This document shows, in pieces, positions 1-6,718 of a DNA stretch of 10,129 nucleotides; positions within the stretch are counted from its first letter, which is position 1; each line of letters opens with the position of its first letter. Source of the DNA: CAYMTN01 sp964393335. GTDB lineage: Bacteria > Chloroflexota > Anaerolineae > Aggregatilineales > Aggregatilineaceae. Both the position numbers and the translations under genes were made by a program. The notes under the pieces are model-generated. The model saw nothing but the letters and a program-made list of their open reading frames with translations. It had not been told where the DNA came from and made no database searches. The stretch spans positions 1 to 10,129 of the forward strand of contig CAYMTN010000196.1 of assembly GCA_964393335.1 (NCBI GenBank), given 5' to 3'.

Positions 1-26
1 CATCATACCGTGAAACAGGCTGCGTT

Positions 27-46
27 TCTAACAGAAATTCGTTAGA
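27..46. repeat. Short inverted repeat upstream of the OsmC-family gene
   Basis: TCTAAC (27-32) and GTTAGA (41-46) form perfect 6-base arms around an 8-base spacer. The repeat lies upstream of the candidate -10 box at 71-76, so it could be a regulator site. A second small inverted repeat, GAAAC (12-16) with GTTTC (24-28), overlaps its left arm. Both are short enough to occur by chance. Confidence 0.25.
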
Positions 47-70
47 GGTGTGTGGAGTGGGGGCTTAAGT

Positions 71-76
71 TATAAT
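71..76 (+). promoter_or_regulatory. Candidate -10 box upstream of the OsmC-family gene
   Basis: A perfect TATAAT lies 44 bases before the ATG at 121, a plausible distance for a leader of about 38 bases. No good -35 hexamer is found 16-18 bases upstream (the bases there are GTGTGT), and no TG extension precedes it. It could therefore need an activator or be a chance match. Confidence 0.35.
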
Positions 77-120
77 TGGCTGTGTAACTGTTCGTGTTTT
101 CCTGTATGCAAAGGTCGATC

Positions 121-543
121 ATGGCGAAGACAACAATTACCTGGTTTCAGAAGCTTCAATTTGTCGGCACTGACAGCACTAACCATTCTATCGTGATATC
201 CGCGCCGGATGAACAAAACGGTGTGGGCATGAAACCGTCGGAACTGCTGCTGGTGTCGCTGGGAAGCTGTACTGCCTATGACGTGGTGAATATTTTGCAG
301 AAGAAGCGGATGCAGCCCGTCCACCTGCGCGTCGAGGTTGAAGCCGAGCAGCAGAGTACCGCGCCCTGGCCGTTCACGCGCATGCATCTGCATTACGTGG
401 TTGCGGGCGAAGGCATCTCCGAACGGGACGTCGCCAAAGCGATCCAGCTCTCGCATGAGAAATACTGCTCGGTTTCTGCGACGTTGCGTAAGGTTGTCGA
501 GTTGACGCACGATTACGAGGTGGTCGCGCCGGACGAGTTCTAG
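121..543 (+). CDS. OsmC/Ohr-family protein
   Basis: The 140-residue protein has the usual OsmC-family size and layout. The family includes thiol-dependent peroxidases that reduce organic hydroperoxides in the cytoplasm, using two cysteines. Here the motif MKPSELLLVSLGSC puts a conserved Glu at 41 and the first Cys at 50, and the second Cys is at 116 in HEKYCSVS. The spacing and the TAYDVV helix after Cys50 suit the YhfA-like branch better than classical Ohr, so peroxidase activity is likely but not certain. The ATG at 121 is chosen because AAGG at 111-114 sits 6 bases upstream. In-frame GTG 94 and ATG 106 would add an unconserved stretch. An 83-residue membrane-protein gene follows after 39 bases and may be co-transcribed. 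Confidence 0.88.
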   Translation: MAKTTITWFQKLQFVGTDSTNHSIVISAPDEQNGVGMKPSELLLVSLGSCTAYDVVNILQKKRMQPVHLRVEVEAEQQSTAPWPFTRMHLHYVVAGEGISERDVAKAIQLSHEKYCSVSATLRKVVELTHDYEVVAPDEF

Positions 544-582
544 GTTACGTGGACCTGCGTTATCAGATGAAGAGGTGAGCGC

Positions 583-834
583 GTGGACGTTCTAGAGAGA
601 TTACTGGGAGTGAATCAGCGCCGCCAGCGCGACGAATTGCCCGGTATCCTGGGCCTGGTCTCAAAATGGCTGGTGGGCTGTAGCTGCTTGTTGGTCGGCG
701 CGGTTGTGGCCGGGCTTGTGCTGTTGTTGGCAGGCATCATCAGTTTTGGCGACGACGCCGTGACGGTGATCATCGTGGTGGCGACGATTATCGTGGCTGT
801 CGCCTCATTGATCCGCACGAGTTTGGGATATTGA
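583..834 (+). CDS. Small two-helix membrane protein of unknown function
   Basis: This 83-residue protein is not recognised. A polar, arginine-containing N-terminus (about 1-29, with RR at 13-14) is followed by two hydrophobic segments at about 30-53 and 59-77, split by a short SFGDDA turn. The likely topology is both ends in the cytoplasm with a short outside loop. Two cysteines (33 and 35) lie in the first helix. The start is GTG at 583, supported by GAGGTGA at 572-578, four bases upstream. The gene follows the OsmC-family gene by 39 bases on the same strand, so it is probably in the same transcript. The clear Shine-Dalgarno site and clean helix pattern favour a real gene, although the opposite strand is also open here. 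Confidence 0.62.
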   Translation: MDVLERLLGVNQRRQRDELPGILGLVSKWLVGCSCLLVGAVVAGLVLLLAGIISFGDDAVTVIIVVATIIVAVASLIRTSLGY

Positions 835-866
835 CCGATCACGCTGAGCGATCCGCTGCGGCGTTC

Positions 867-895
867 GAGCGCGGTTCTTAACCGGAGTCGCGCTC
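867..895. terminator. Possible bidirectional hairpin between convergent genes
   Basis: GAGCGCG (867-873) and CGCGCTC (889-895) are perfect 7-base inverted arms. The inner sequence can form a competing small hairpin, CGGTT-CTT-AACCG (872-884). The arms lie between or over the ends of two convergent genes: the membrane protein stops at 834 and the helix-turn-helix gene stops at 878. No T-run follows on either strand, so factor-independent termination would be weak. Confidence 0.35.
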
Positions 896-1117
896 GTTGT
901 CTGTCGGCGGGTTCGGGCTGGTGGCTAACATATCTAGGATCGCCTGCCCGGTGATAAACACGCGCCGCAGCCCCTCCGGTTGGCTGGCCTGCAACTGCCC
1001 GGACGCCAACAGTCGTTTGACAGTGCTCATGCTCACGTTGAGGATTTCAGCCACTTCGGCGCGCGAATAGACGCGCGTTGGCACGATAGGAGGGCGCTCA
1101 GTGTGGTGTTTGGACAT
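878..1117 (-). CDS. Single-domain helix-turn-helix (excisionase/MerR-like) DNA-binding protein
   Basis: This 79-residue protein is essentially one DNA-binding domain. Residues 17-40 (YSRAEVAEILNVSMSTVKRL) match the HTH_17/excisionase-type winged helix: a Tyr-Ser start, an A-x-x-L-x-V-S helix-turn-helix and a V-x-R-L recognition helix. GLRRVFIT (49-56) would form the wing. Such domains serve as phage excisionases or small transcription regulators. No integrase or phage gene is near, so a regulatory role is more likely. It starts 23 bases after the M23 peptidase gene ends and is probably the last gene of that run. No clear Shine-Dalgarno site precedes the ATG, which suggests coupling to upstream translation. 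The charged C-terminal tail (65-79) is probably disordered. Its target is unknown. Confidence 0.8.
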   Translation of the reverse strand: MSKHHTERPPIVPTRVYSRAEVAEILNVSMSTVKRLLASGQLQASQPEGLRRVFITGQAILDMLATSPNPPTDNERDSG

Positions 1118-1140
1118 GACAGGCTGCTTTCAGACCCTAC

Positions 1141-2571
1141 CTACGGAAAACTCTGCCGGACCCACTGCATCGGGTCGACCTGCACGCCGCCTACCCACAT
1201 CTCCCAATGCAAATGCGGGCCGGTGGATCGCCCGGTCGAGCCGACCGCACCAATCACCTGCCCAGGCGTGACCACGTCTCCCACCGACACGTAAATCTCC
1301 GACTGGTGCCAGTAACCGGTCGTCACGCCCCAACCGTGATCGATGATGGTCGCGTTGCCACGTACCGGCAAATTCTCGGCCAGCACCACGACTCCTGCCG
1401 CCGGGGCGACGATCTGCGAACCGGGCGCACCGCCAAAATCGGTTCCGCTGTGAAATGTGTCCAACTCACCCCCGTTGTAAATGCGCCGCGTGCCAAATTG
1501 TGACGTGATGGCTCCTGACGAGGGTAGCCCCATCAGCCCGTCAAAATAGCGTTGGGCGGTGAAACTGCTCATGATGGTGGCGATGCGTTCCCATTCGGGT
1601 TCGGTCACCTGTGGATTCAACAGGTCTTCTTGTTCGGTGGTAAGCGAGATCGTTTCCGACCCATAACCGCCATCGTCCACCCGGATGCGTAACGTCAGCG
1701 TTGCCTGCGCGCCGTCCGGCTCGGTCGCGGTCAGGAGCATTGGGTGAATGCCTGCCTGGGCAAAGGCATGAATACCAAACACGGAAAAGTGGTGGTTGCC
1801 GTCCTGCGTCACGACCTGGATCGGGTAGCCCATGAAGGTGCCCGTCAGAGCTGCCGGTCCGGTGGTGGTGATATGAATGCCGATCGTTTGACCCTGTACG
1901 GCGGGAATCGGTGAAATGTCGTACGACGTGAAGGGCAGGGGCAGATCGGTCAGGGCGCTCGTAGTCGCATCTTTGCCTGGAATCCACAGCCGTTCGCCGG
2001 GGAAAACCGGCTGCGGCTCGCTCATCCCGTTGGCATCGAGCAGTGCGCGCAGCGTGACATGGTAACTCAGCGCGATACGTGCCAGGTTTTCGCCGGCACG
2101 GACCGGGTGGAGGGCCAGCGCGGACGCGCCCGTATCGGATTCGCCCTGGCTGATAGTGAGTTCCTGCCCGACATACAACAGGGCCGGGTTCGTGATGTGG
2201 TTGGCGGCGCTGATAACATCCGGCGAGGCGTGATAAAAACGCGCCAGGGTGTCCAGACTGTCGCCCGGCTTGACGATGTGCGTGGTTACCGCGCCCGGCG
2301 CATTCAGTTTGGCGTTTGGAATCAACAACCGCTGGCCGACGGAAATATAGCGCGGATCGGTGATTCCATTTGCTTCTGCGATGGCGTCAACGGTCGTGCC
2401 GTATTGCATCGCAATGCGGAACAGGTTTTCGTCCCGCTGGACGACATGAATAGTCGTTCCGCCCGCTGGCGGGCCGGATGGACCATCTTGAGCGGCGGCG
2501 GGGCACATGATGGGGACGATACCCATCAAAACGCCAAACACAAGGGCGACGATCAATCGTTTTGCAGGCAT
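1141..2571 (-). CDS. Secreted peptidoglycan hydrolase: three LysM domains plus M23 peptidase
   Basis: The 476-residue protein starts with a signal peptide (KR at 4-5, hydrophobic core 6-22, probable cleavage after the Ala run near 25-28). Three LysM peptidoglycan-binding repeats follow at about 41-85, 97-141 and 153-198, each ending in a VGQ- or PGE-type turn. A beta-rich region of unknown role (about 214-300) leads to an M23 (LytM-like) zinc metallopeptidase domain at 352-470. The metal and catalytic residues are all present: HSGTD gives His374 and Asp378, His422 is in GYWHQ, and HLH is at 453-455. It should cut peptide cross-links in the wall outside the membrane. It starts 8 bases after the HEAT-protein stop, with AGAGAG as ribosome site, so the genes are co-transcribed. 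Cys23 is not in a good lipobox. Confidence 0.95.
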   Translation of the reverse strand: MPAKRLIVALVFGVLMGIVPIMCPAAAQDGPSGPPAGGTTIHVVQRDENLFRIAMQYGTTVDAIAEANGITDPRYISVGQRLLIPNAKLNAPGAVTTHIVKPGDSLDTLARFYHASPDVISAANHITNPALLYVGQELTISQGESDTGASALALHPVRAGENLARIALSYHVTLRALLDANGMSEPQPVFPGERLWIPGKDATTSALTDLPLPFTSYDISPIPAVQGQTIGIHITTTGPAALTGTFMGYPIQVVTQDGNHHFSVFGIHAFAQAGIHPMLLTATEPDGAQATLTLRIRVDDGGYGSETISLTTEQEDLLNPQVTEPEWERIATIMSSFTAQRYFDGLMGLPSSGAITSQFGTRRIYNGGELDTFHSGTDFGGAPGSQIVAPAAGVVVLAENLPVRGNATIIDHGWGVTTGYWHQSEIYVSVGDVVTPGQVIGAVGSTGRSTGPHLHWEMWVGGVQVDPMQWVRQSFP

Positions 2572-2579
2572 AAGACTCT

Positions 2580-3944
2580 CTAGGGACGTGCCCGAATAGC
2601 GTCGGTCAGATATTGTGACTGTGTGAGCTTATCCAGCGCCTCCTGGGCCAGCGCGATGCCTTGTTGAGCCGAGCTTGCCAGGTTCAACGCATAGCAGTCG
2701 CGCTCATAGATGGCCCGTGCCTGAAATGCCAGATCTATTCCCTCTTGCTGCAACCGGACGGCGTCTTCAAGCTGCGGATCGGCTACGTCGGGCGCTTGCA
2801 GCAGGGCGATCTGCTGGCTGGTGAGTGCGAATGACGCGGGCCATTCAACGGGATGGCAGTAGCTGGCGGACGATTGGCCGCTTTCCTGGGCTTTTTGCCA
2901 CTGGTCGATCATGCCCGTTCCATAGGGGTTCTGCAAATCGCCCAACACGATGTAGCGCCGTGACAGGTTGGACAGGATGTCAGGGTAATCCAGGCCAGGG
3001 AAGGGCAGCGTCGGCGTCGGCGTCATGGTGAGCGTTGGTGACGGCGTGACGGTTGGTGTAAAAGTAGGCATCGGAGTATCCGTCGCCGGTACGGTCACGG
3101 TCGGCGGCACCGTAGCCGACGCTGGTACGGGCGTTTCCGTCGGGGTTGGCGTGAAGGTCCGCGTGGGCAGGGGCGTCACGGTTGGGCCAACTGTCGGCGC
3201 CGGGTTGGTGATGGCCCGTTGCAGCAGTTGGCCGACGTCCTTTAACTGGCCCTCGACCTGATCCAGTTTTGCGGCGGACAGAAGCACTTTTTCGGTTTGT
3301 GTGGCGGGATCACCACATGCGCTTTGCAGCAGCACCAGCGCCGTTTGCAGCGGTGTCAGGGTGAGGTCCAGCCGCGCTGCGACGATCTCGAGGTCGGGAT
3401 AGGTGTAATTATCAATCTCAACGAGTTGGAGCGGCGCGGGGATTGCGTAGGTCAGCGGGCAGGCGACGCGCCCGGTGTCATTATAGGTCGTGATTTCGCC
3501 TCGCAGGCTGGCGTCCAGCGTTTTGGCTGCACGCAGCGTATCTTGTATGCGTGTCACCAGTTCGTCACGGCTGGTCGGTATCGTTTGTTCGACAGCTTTT
3601 GGAGTGCTGTCTTCATCATTGCCCAGTACCAGAATAAGCCCATTCAACACCAAAGAAACCACAAACAAGGCTGCCAGCCCGCCGAGCATGATCCTCAACA
3701 CACGATCACTGACCGGAAACCGCCGCAGCGCTTTACCCTCGTGGATCGCCTTGAACTGGGTCAAGGCCCGGCGTGCCGCGTCGCGGACCTTTTCATCGTC
3801 GTCTTGAATATAAGCGTTTCTCAGAAAAGGGATCACCGCCGGGTCGCGCGTGGCGGCCAGCTTCTGGCATGCTCTACGGCGCACCTTAGGATCAGGGTCC
3901 TCTCGTAACTGCTCGGTCAGGCTATCCCATTCTGGTATGCTCAT
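2580..3944 (-). CDS. HEAT-repeat single-pass membrane protein with Thr/Pro linker
   Basis: The 454-residue protein has an unusual build. Residues 1-65 hold about two HEAT-type helical repeats (DPDPKVRRRACQKLA, then DEKVRDAARRAL), normally a protein-binding surface. A basic stretch (RRFPVSDR, 74-81) precedes a membrane helix at about 83-107, so the N-terminus should be cytoplasmic and the rest outside. A predicted helical region (112-245) with Cys162 and Cys210 follows, then a Thr/Pro/Val linker (about 247-316) and a C-terminal helical region (317-454) with Cys363 and Cys417. No enzyme motif is visible. The ATG at 3944 has GTGAGG six bases upstream. It heads the run that includes the LysM-M23 peptidase, which suggests a role in wall maintenance or hydrolase control, but this is inference only. 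Confidence 0.85.
   Translation of the reverse strand: MSIPEWDSLTEQLREDPDPKVRRRACQKLAATRDPAVIPFLRNAYIQDDDEKVRDAARRALTQFKAIHEGKALRRFPVSDRVLRIMLGGLAALFVVSLVLNGLILVLGNDEDSTPKAVEQTIPTSRDELVTRIQDTLRAAKTLDASLRGEITTYNDTGRVACPLTYAIPAPLQLVEIDNYTYPDLEIVAARLDLTLTPLQTALVLLQSACGDPATQTEKVLLSAAKLDQVEGQLKDVGQLLQRAITNPAPTVGPTVTPLPTRTFTPTPTETPVPASATVPPTVTVPATDTPMPTFTPTVTPSPTLTMTPTPTLPFPGLDYPDILSNLSRRYIVLGDLQNPYGTGMIDQWQKAQESGQSSASYCHPVEWPASFALTSQQIALLQAPDVADPQLEDAVRLQQEGIDLAFQARAIYERDCYALNLASSAQQGIALAQEALDKLTQSQYLTDAIRARP
3003..3200 (-). repeat. Thr/Pro-coding low-complexity DNA in the HEAT membrane protein
   Basis: This is an irregular GTCGGCGTCGG-like degenerate repeat on the plus strand. It encodes the T-P-T-P linker (residues about 249-314) of the minus-strand protein. 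The units vary and stay in frame, as expected for a flexible extracytoplasmic spacer rather than a non-coding repeat. Confidence 0.8.
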
Positions 3945-4008
3945 CTACAACCTCACGTTGGTGCTGTTCGTCACCTGTTCAGCGCTGGCGCACGCATCCC
4001 TGGGGATA

Positions 4009-4037
4009 ATGATACGTTAACTCAGTTGCGTGGAAAA
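4009..4037 (-). promoter_or_regulatory. Weak candidate promoter for the HEAT-LysM/M23-HTH run
   Basis: On the minus strand, TATCAT (4014-4009) matches the -10 consensus at five of six bases. TTTTCC (4037-4032), exactly 17 bases upstream, is only a half match to -35. It lies in the 115-base gap before the HEAT gene, where a separate promoter would be expected. The support is weak. Confidence 0.28.
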
Positions 4038-4055
4038 GTCATGCTTTTTTCACGC
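4028..4055. repeat. Stem-loop flanked by a CTCAGTT direct repeat
   Basis: GCGTG (4028-4032) pairs with CACGC (4051-4055), and the stem continues through AAAA (4034-4037) with TTTT (4046-4049). A G-T wobble fills the step between, so the fold is best in plus-strand RNA. Copies of CTCAGTT (4021-4027 and 4055-4061) flank it. It sits just downstream of the GAF-PAS gene stop. No T-run follows the stem on the minus strand, so it is not a standard terminator. Confidence 0.4.
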
Positions 4056-4059
4056 TCAG

Positions 4060-5568
4060 TTATTCGCCTGTTTGCTGCAATATCACCAGCAGGTCGTGCT
4101 GATCGCTGGCGATGTGCTGTATCCGGATTGCCAGCGATCCAAGATGTGGATACACCGTTTCATCCGTAAACGCGCGGTTGGGGTGGGCGGTTGATTGCAC
4201 CAGCGCTTCGGCAAAACGTGTATCCTGGGCACGAGCGACCAACTCGTTGAGTGATGGTGAAGCTGGATCGTCACCGAAGGCTGTCTGCAAGTAATGCCGG
4301 GCCGTTTCATTCATCATACGCAGCGTTCCCGCCGCATCGAAAACCATGATTGCGGCAGGGATGCCGGATAGAAGCGCCTCAAGAATGGCGTGCGTGGCGC
4401 GCTGTTCGCGTTCCAGGCGAGAGATGCCGATCAGGATGGCGGCTTGCGGTGCCAGCATCTCTAGCAGCGTTTGATCCCGTTCGGTGAATACACGACCCGG
4501 CGTTGTTTCGTGCGCGTTGATCACGCCGACCAGCGCCCCATGATAGATCAGCGGGATGCTGATGCTGGCGTACAGTGGTAAATCTTCAAATCCAGCGGAG
4601 CGCCCATTCCAACTGCGGTAGTTGTCGATGCGCATCGCGTGCAGCGTCTGCATGACACGCCCGGCCAGTCCTTCGCCGATGTGGATTTGACGCCCAACCA
4701 GGGCGGGCAGTGCGCCATCGGTGGCCGTTATCTCCAGCCGGTCCGCTTCGACGGCCAATAATACGCTGACGCTATCGGTGCGAATCATCCGCCGCGCGTC
4801 CGCCGCGATATCAGCTAGGGCCGTGCCAAGCAGACGTTTGCCGGTGAGCGATCCGGATACAATGGGCAGGATGTTTGGTCCGGCAAACTGCCGGGGAACC
4901 AGTGTGGGTTGTGTGACCAGGTAATACCCGATGAAAACGCTGGCCACAGCCCCGGTAGCGCTGGTCAGCATCAAGCTGCTATACAGGCCGGTTGTCAGGC
5001 TGACGGCCTGAATCGTAACGATTCCCAGGATCGATCCGGCCAACAGCGGCGCATCGATGCGCCGCCAGTAGCGCCACCCGGCGGCCAGAACCAGCGCCAA
5101 AAAAACGGCACAAATACTGAGTAACACCATGCCCAGGTCAGTAAACGGACCGTGCAGCAGGTGTTCATCCAGGTCACCGGAGCGCTGAACCAGGTTGTGC
5201 GCCCACAGCGCGGGCTGAATCGCCACCAGCCCGACGATTCCAGCCCGGTGGACCACGAACCAGGCGTCTTTGTAGCGTCCCGCTGCCTGCAACAGTACGG
5301 CCAGCGCGGCCAGCGTGACCAGCCAGAAAGCCATCAGGGTCAGGTTAGCAAGACCTTTTAGCAGGTAGTCCGCCAGATCAAGGGCCGCGCCAAGTCGGGT
5401 AAGCAGCGCCGTGCTTTGCAGCGCGGCCAGACTGCCTACAAACGGAAGTAATGACCGGCCTGTATCGGTACGCCAGCTTTGCCAGAAAACCAGCAGAAGC
5501 AGCACGCTGAGAGTCACAATCAGCGCCAGACTGCACCATGCCAGAGCCACGATCAAGGACGCCGTCAT
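4060..5568 (-). CDS. Polytopic membrane sensor with GAF and PAS-like domains, no kinase
   Basis: From the ATG at 5568 this is 502 residues. About six or seven membrane helices fill residues 3-220 (clear ones at about 3-29, 72-95, 144-167, 173-193 and 199-219). A cytoplasmic GAF domain (about 245-382) carries the typical GEGLAGRV, SISIPLIYHG and GVINAHE segments. A short link, LEREQRATHAILEALLSGIP, leads to a PAS-like domain (391-500) with VFDAAGTLRMMNETA. Proteins of this shape usually continue into a histidine kinase or a cyclic-di-GMP domain, but this one stops (TAA) right after PAS. The frame stays open to 5676, but that start would overlap the upstream lipoprotein gene by 92 bases. The start at 5568 leaves a 16-base gap. 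ATG 5631 is a fallback. It is co-transcribed with the SH3b lipoprotein and probably acts by protein contact. Confidence 0.8.
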   Translation of the reverse strand: MTASLIVALAWCSLALIVTLSVLLLLVFWQSWRTDTGRSLLPFVGSLAALQSTALLTRLGAALDLADYLLKGLANLTLMAFWLVTLAALAVLLQAAGRYKDAWFVVHRAGIVGLVAIQPALWAHNLVQRSGDLDEHLLHGPFTDLGMVLLSICAVFLALVLAAGWRYWRRIDAPLLAGSILGIVTIQAVSLTTGLYSSLMLTSATGAVASVFIGYYLVTQPTLVPRQFAGPNILPIVSGSLTGKRLLGTALADIAADARRMIRTDSVSVLLAVEADRLEITATDGALPALVGRQIHIGEGLAGRVMQTLHAMRIDNYRSWNGRSAGFEDLPLYASISIPLIYHGALVGVINAHETTPGRVFTERDQTLLEMLAPQAAILIGISRLEREQRATHAILEALLSGIPAAIMVFDAAGTLRMMNETARHYLQTAFGDDPASPSLNELVARAQDTRFAEALVQSTAHPNRAFTDETVYPHLGSLAIRIQHIASDQHDLLVILQQTGE

Positions 5569-5584
5569 GCGCTTGGCTGGCCCG

Positions 5585-6562
5585 TCAGGGTTCGACAACC
5601 GTAAACGTACAGTTTCCGGTGTCGGTTTCATTGGCTGTACCGGGGCCGAACTGCTTGTACCCGTCTGTGATGGCATGATCCCAGGTCAGCTCAAAATCGA
5701 TAGTGTGTTCGCCTGCACTCAGCGTGCCGACCGGGTAATACCAGTAAATGATCCAGACGCCCTCTTCCAGCTTCATATCAGTTCCATACCGGGTCCAGTT
5801 TTCGAGCGGCTTGCCGTCCAGTTTCACGTTGTAGTGCGCATTAGCCAAATGCTCGTCCATGTATTCGGGCCGGGCGACATACCAACTCCACTCCACATAA
5901 ACGTTGTCGCTGGTCGTAGGACGCGGCGGTCGGGTGCCTTTTTGCTGGCAGTAGGCCAGAATATCGACATGTTCGGTGCGCGGCGTCGGGGTCAGCCCCG
6001 GCCCGGAAGCGGGCGCGGGCAGTGTCGCGGCGGATAATCCCACCACGTCGTTGAAGTCCGTATCGACCAGGGTGGCAAAGACCCATAGGTGCTGTACGTC
6101 ACCGTCGTCATCGACGTAGGCGACCTTGTACCAATCGTGGCCGCGTGCGTCCGTCTGCCTGCCAAGCACCCCCAGTTCGGTTCCCGGCGGCACGCTGAGC
6201 ACGATCGCATAATCCGTGCCGGGACCTTCACGCAAGTTGACGTTTTCGGTTGAGCGAATGAGTCCCTCGACCGTCGCGGTTGCGGTTGGCGTCGGCGTCG
6301 GGGTGCGTGTCGGCGGCAGGACGGTCGCCGTAGGCAGCGGCGTGTTGGACGGCGTGAAGGTGATGCTCGGAATCGGGGTCGCGGTGAAACGCGGCGTGAG
6401 CGACACAATCGGGGCCAACGTCCGTGTTGGCAGGTTAAGAACGGTCTCACTTTGAGGCGTGGACGGCGATGCCGGTCCGGTGCTGACTTCGTCACACGCG
6501 GCTAGAAATGGGACCAGGCACAGCATCAAAAACCAGATGATCCGGTGTGGGCGCTTACGCAT
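5585..6562 (-). CDS. SH3b-domain surface lipoprotein
   Basis: The 325-residue protein begins with a lipoprotein signal: basic MRKRPHR, a hydrophobic core, and the lipobox LAAC with the lipid-bearing Cys at 23. A Thr/Pro linker (about 45-97) holds the rest away from the membrane. A bacterial SH3 (SH3b) domain follows at about 101-165, recognised by NVNLREGPGTDY, the PPGT turn and HDWYKVAY. SH3b domains often bind wall peptides. The C-terminal region (197-325) is rich in Trp and Tyr, has a beta-sandwich look and contains Cys205 and Cys318, a possible disulfide pair. I do not recognise its family. Translation is strongly supported by GGAGGT (6576-6571), eight bases before the ATG. The gene heads a two-gene run with the GAF-PAS sensor, suggesting an outside component that may inform the sensor. 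Confidence 0.9.
   Translation of the reverse strand: MRKRPHRIIWFLMLCLVPFLAACDEVSTGPASPSTPQSETVLNLPTRTLAPIVSLTPRFTATPIPSITFTPSNTPLPTATVLPPTRTPTPTPTATATVEGLIRSTENVNLREGPGTDYAIVLSVPPGTELGVLGRQTDARGHDWYKVAYVDDDGDVQHLWVFATLVDTDFNDVVGLSAATLPAPASGPGLTPTPRTEHVDILAYCQQKGTRPPRPTTSDNVYVEWSWYVARPEYMDEHLANAHYNVKLDGKPLENWTRYGTDMKLEEGVWIIYWYYPVGTLSAGEHTIDFELTWDHAITDGYKQFGPGTANETDTGNCTFTVVEP
6272..6430 (-). repeat. Thr/Pro-coding low-complexity DNA in the SH3b lipoprotein
   Basis: This stretch encodes the T-P-rich spacer (residues about 45-97) between the lipidated Cys and the SH3b domain. It gives GGCGTCGG-type degenerate repeats on the plus strand. It is in frame and coding, like the stretches at 3003-3200 and 8238-8348. 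Confidence 0.8.
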
Positions 6563-6666
6563 ACAACCCGACCTCCCTCAAACGGTAGAACAAATCAACA
6601 TCGATGGTCTTAGCTGGCGTTCAGCTTAACAGCATTCGCCTGTCTGCACAACCTTACCGGGTGACC

Positions 6667-6694
6667 AAAAACAAACCCGCCAGGAGTGGGCGGG
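6667..6694 (-). terminator. Intrinsic terminator of the response regulator gene
   Basis: Read on the minus strand, CCCGCC and GGCGGG (6694-6689 and 6681-6676) form a perfect 6-base GC stem around a 7-base loop. TTTGTTTTT (6675-6667) follows directly. It begins 24 bases past the response regulator stop. It separates that gene from the SH3b lipoprotein gene, which must therefore have its own promoter between about 6577 and 6665. I see no convincing -35/-10 pair there. Confidence 0.85.
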
Positions 6695-6718
6695 CAGTCG
6701 AGGCACTGAACGGTTTTT

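Noticed and set aside
70..510. Minus-strand open frame of 146 codons opposite the OsmC-family gene
   Set aside because: The plus strand has the conserved OsmC cysteines and a ribosome site; the reverse product looks random.
980..1294. Plus-strand open frame of 104 codons
   Set aside because: It spans the antisense of the HTH gene and the end of the M23 gene, has no ribosome site, and its product has no domain-like pattern.
2500..2571. Lipobox at Cys23 of the LysM-M23 protein
   Set aside because: The residues before Cys are P-I-M, which do not fit a lipobox; the Ala run after it fits ordinary signal peptidase cleavage.
3003..3200. GTCGGCGTCGG-type repeats resembling a tandem or CRISPR-like array, with a plus-strand open frame rich in Val and Gly
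   Set aside because: The units are irregular, have no spacer pattern, and are explained by Thr/Pro codons of the minus-strand protein.
3297..3908. Plus-strand open frame of 203 codons
   Set aside because: It is antisense to the HEAT protein, is rich in Cys, Arg and Gln without order, and is a shadow of GC-rich coding DNA.
5411..6037. Plus-strand open frame of 208 codons
   Set aside because: It lies across two well-supported minus-strand genes and shows no family motif.
6599..6651. TTGTGC with TAAGCT as the promoter of the SH3b lipoprotein gene
   Set aside because: The spacing is 17, but each hexamer matches the consensus at only three of six bases, which is no better than chance.
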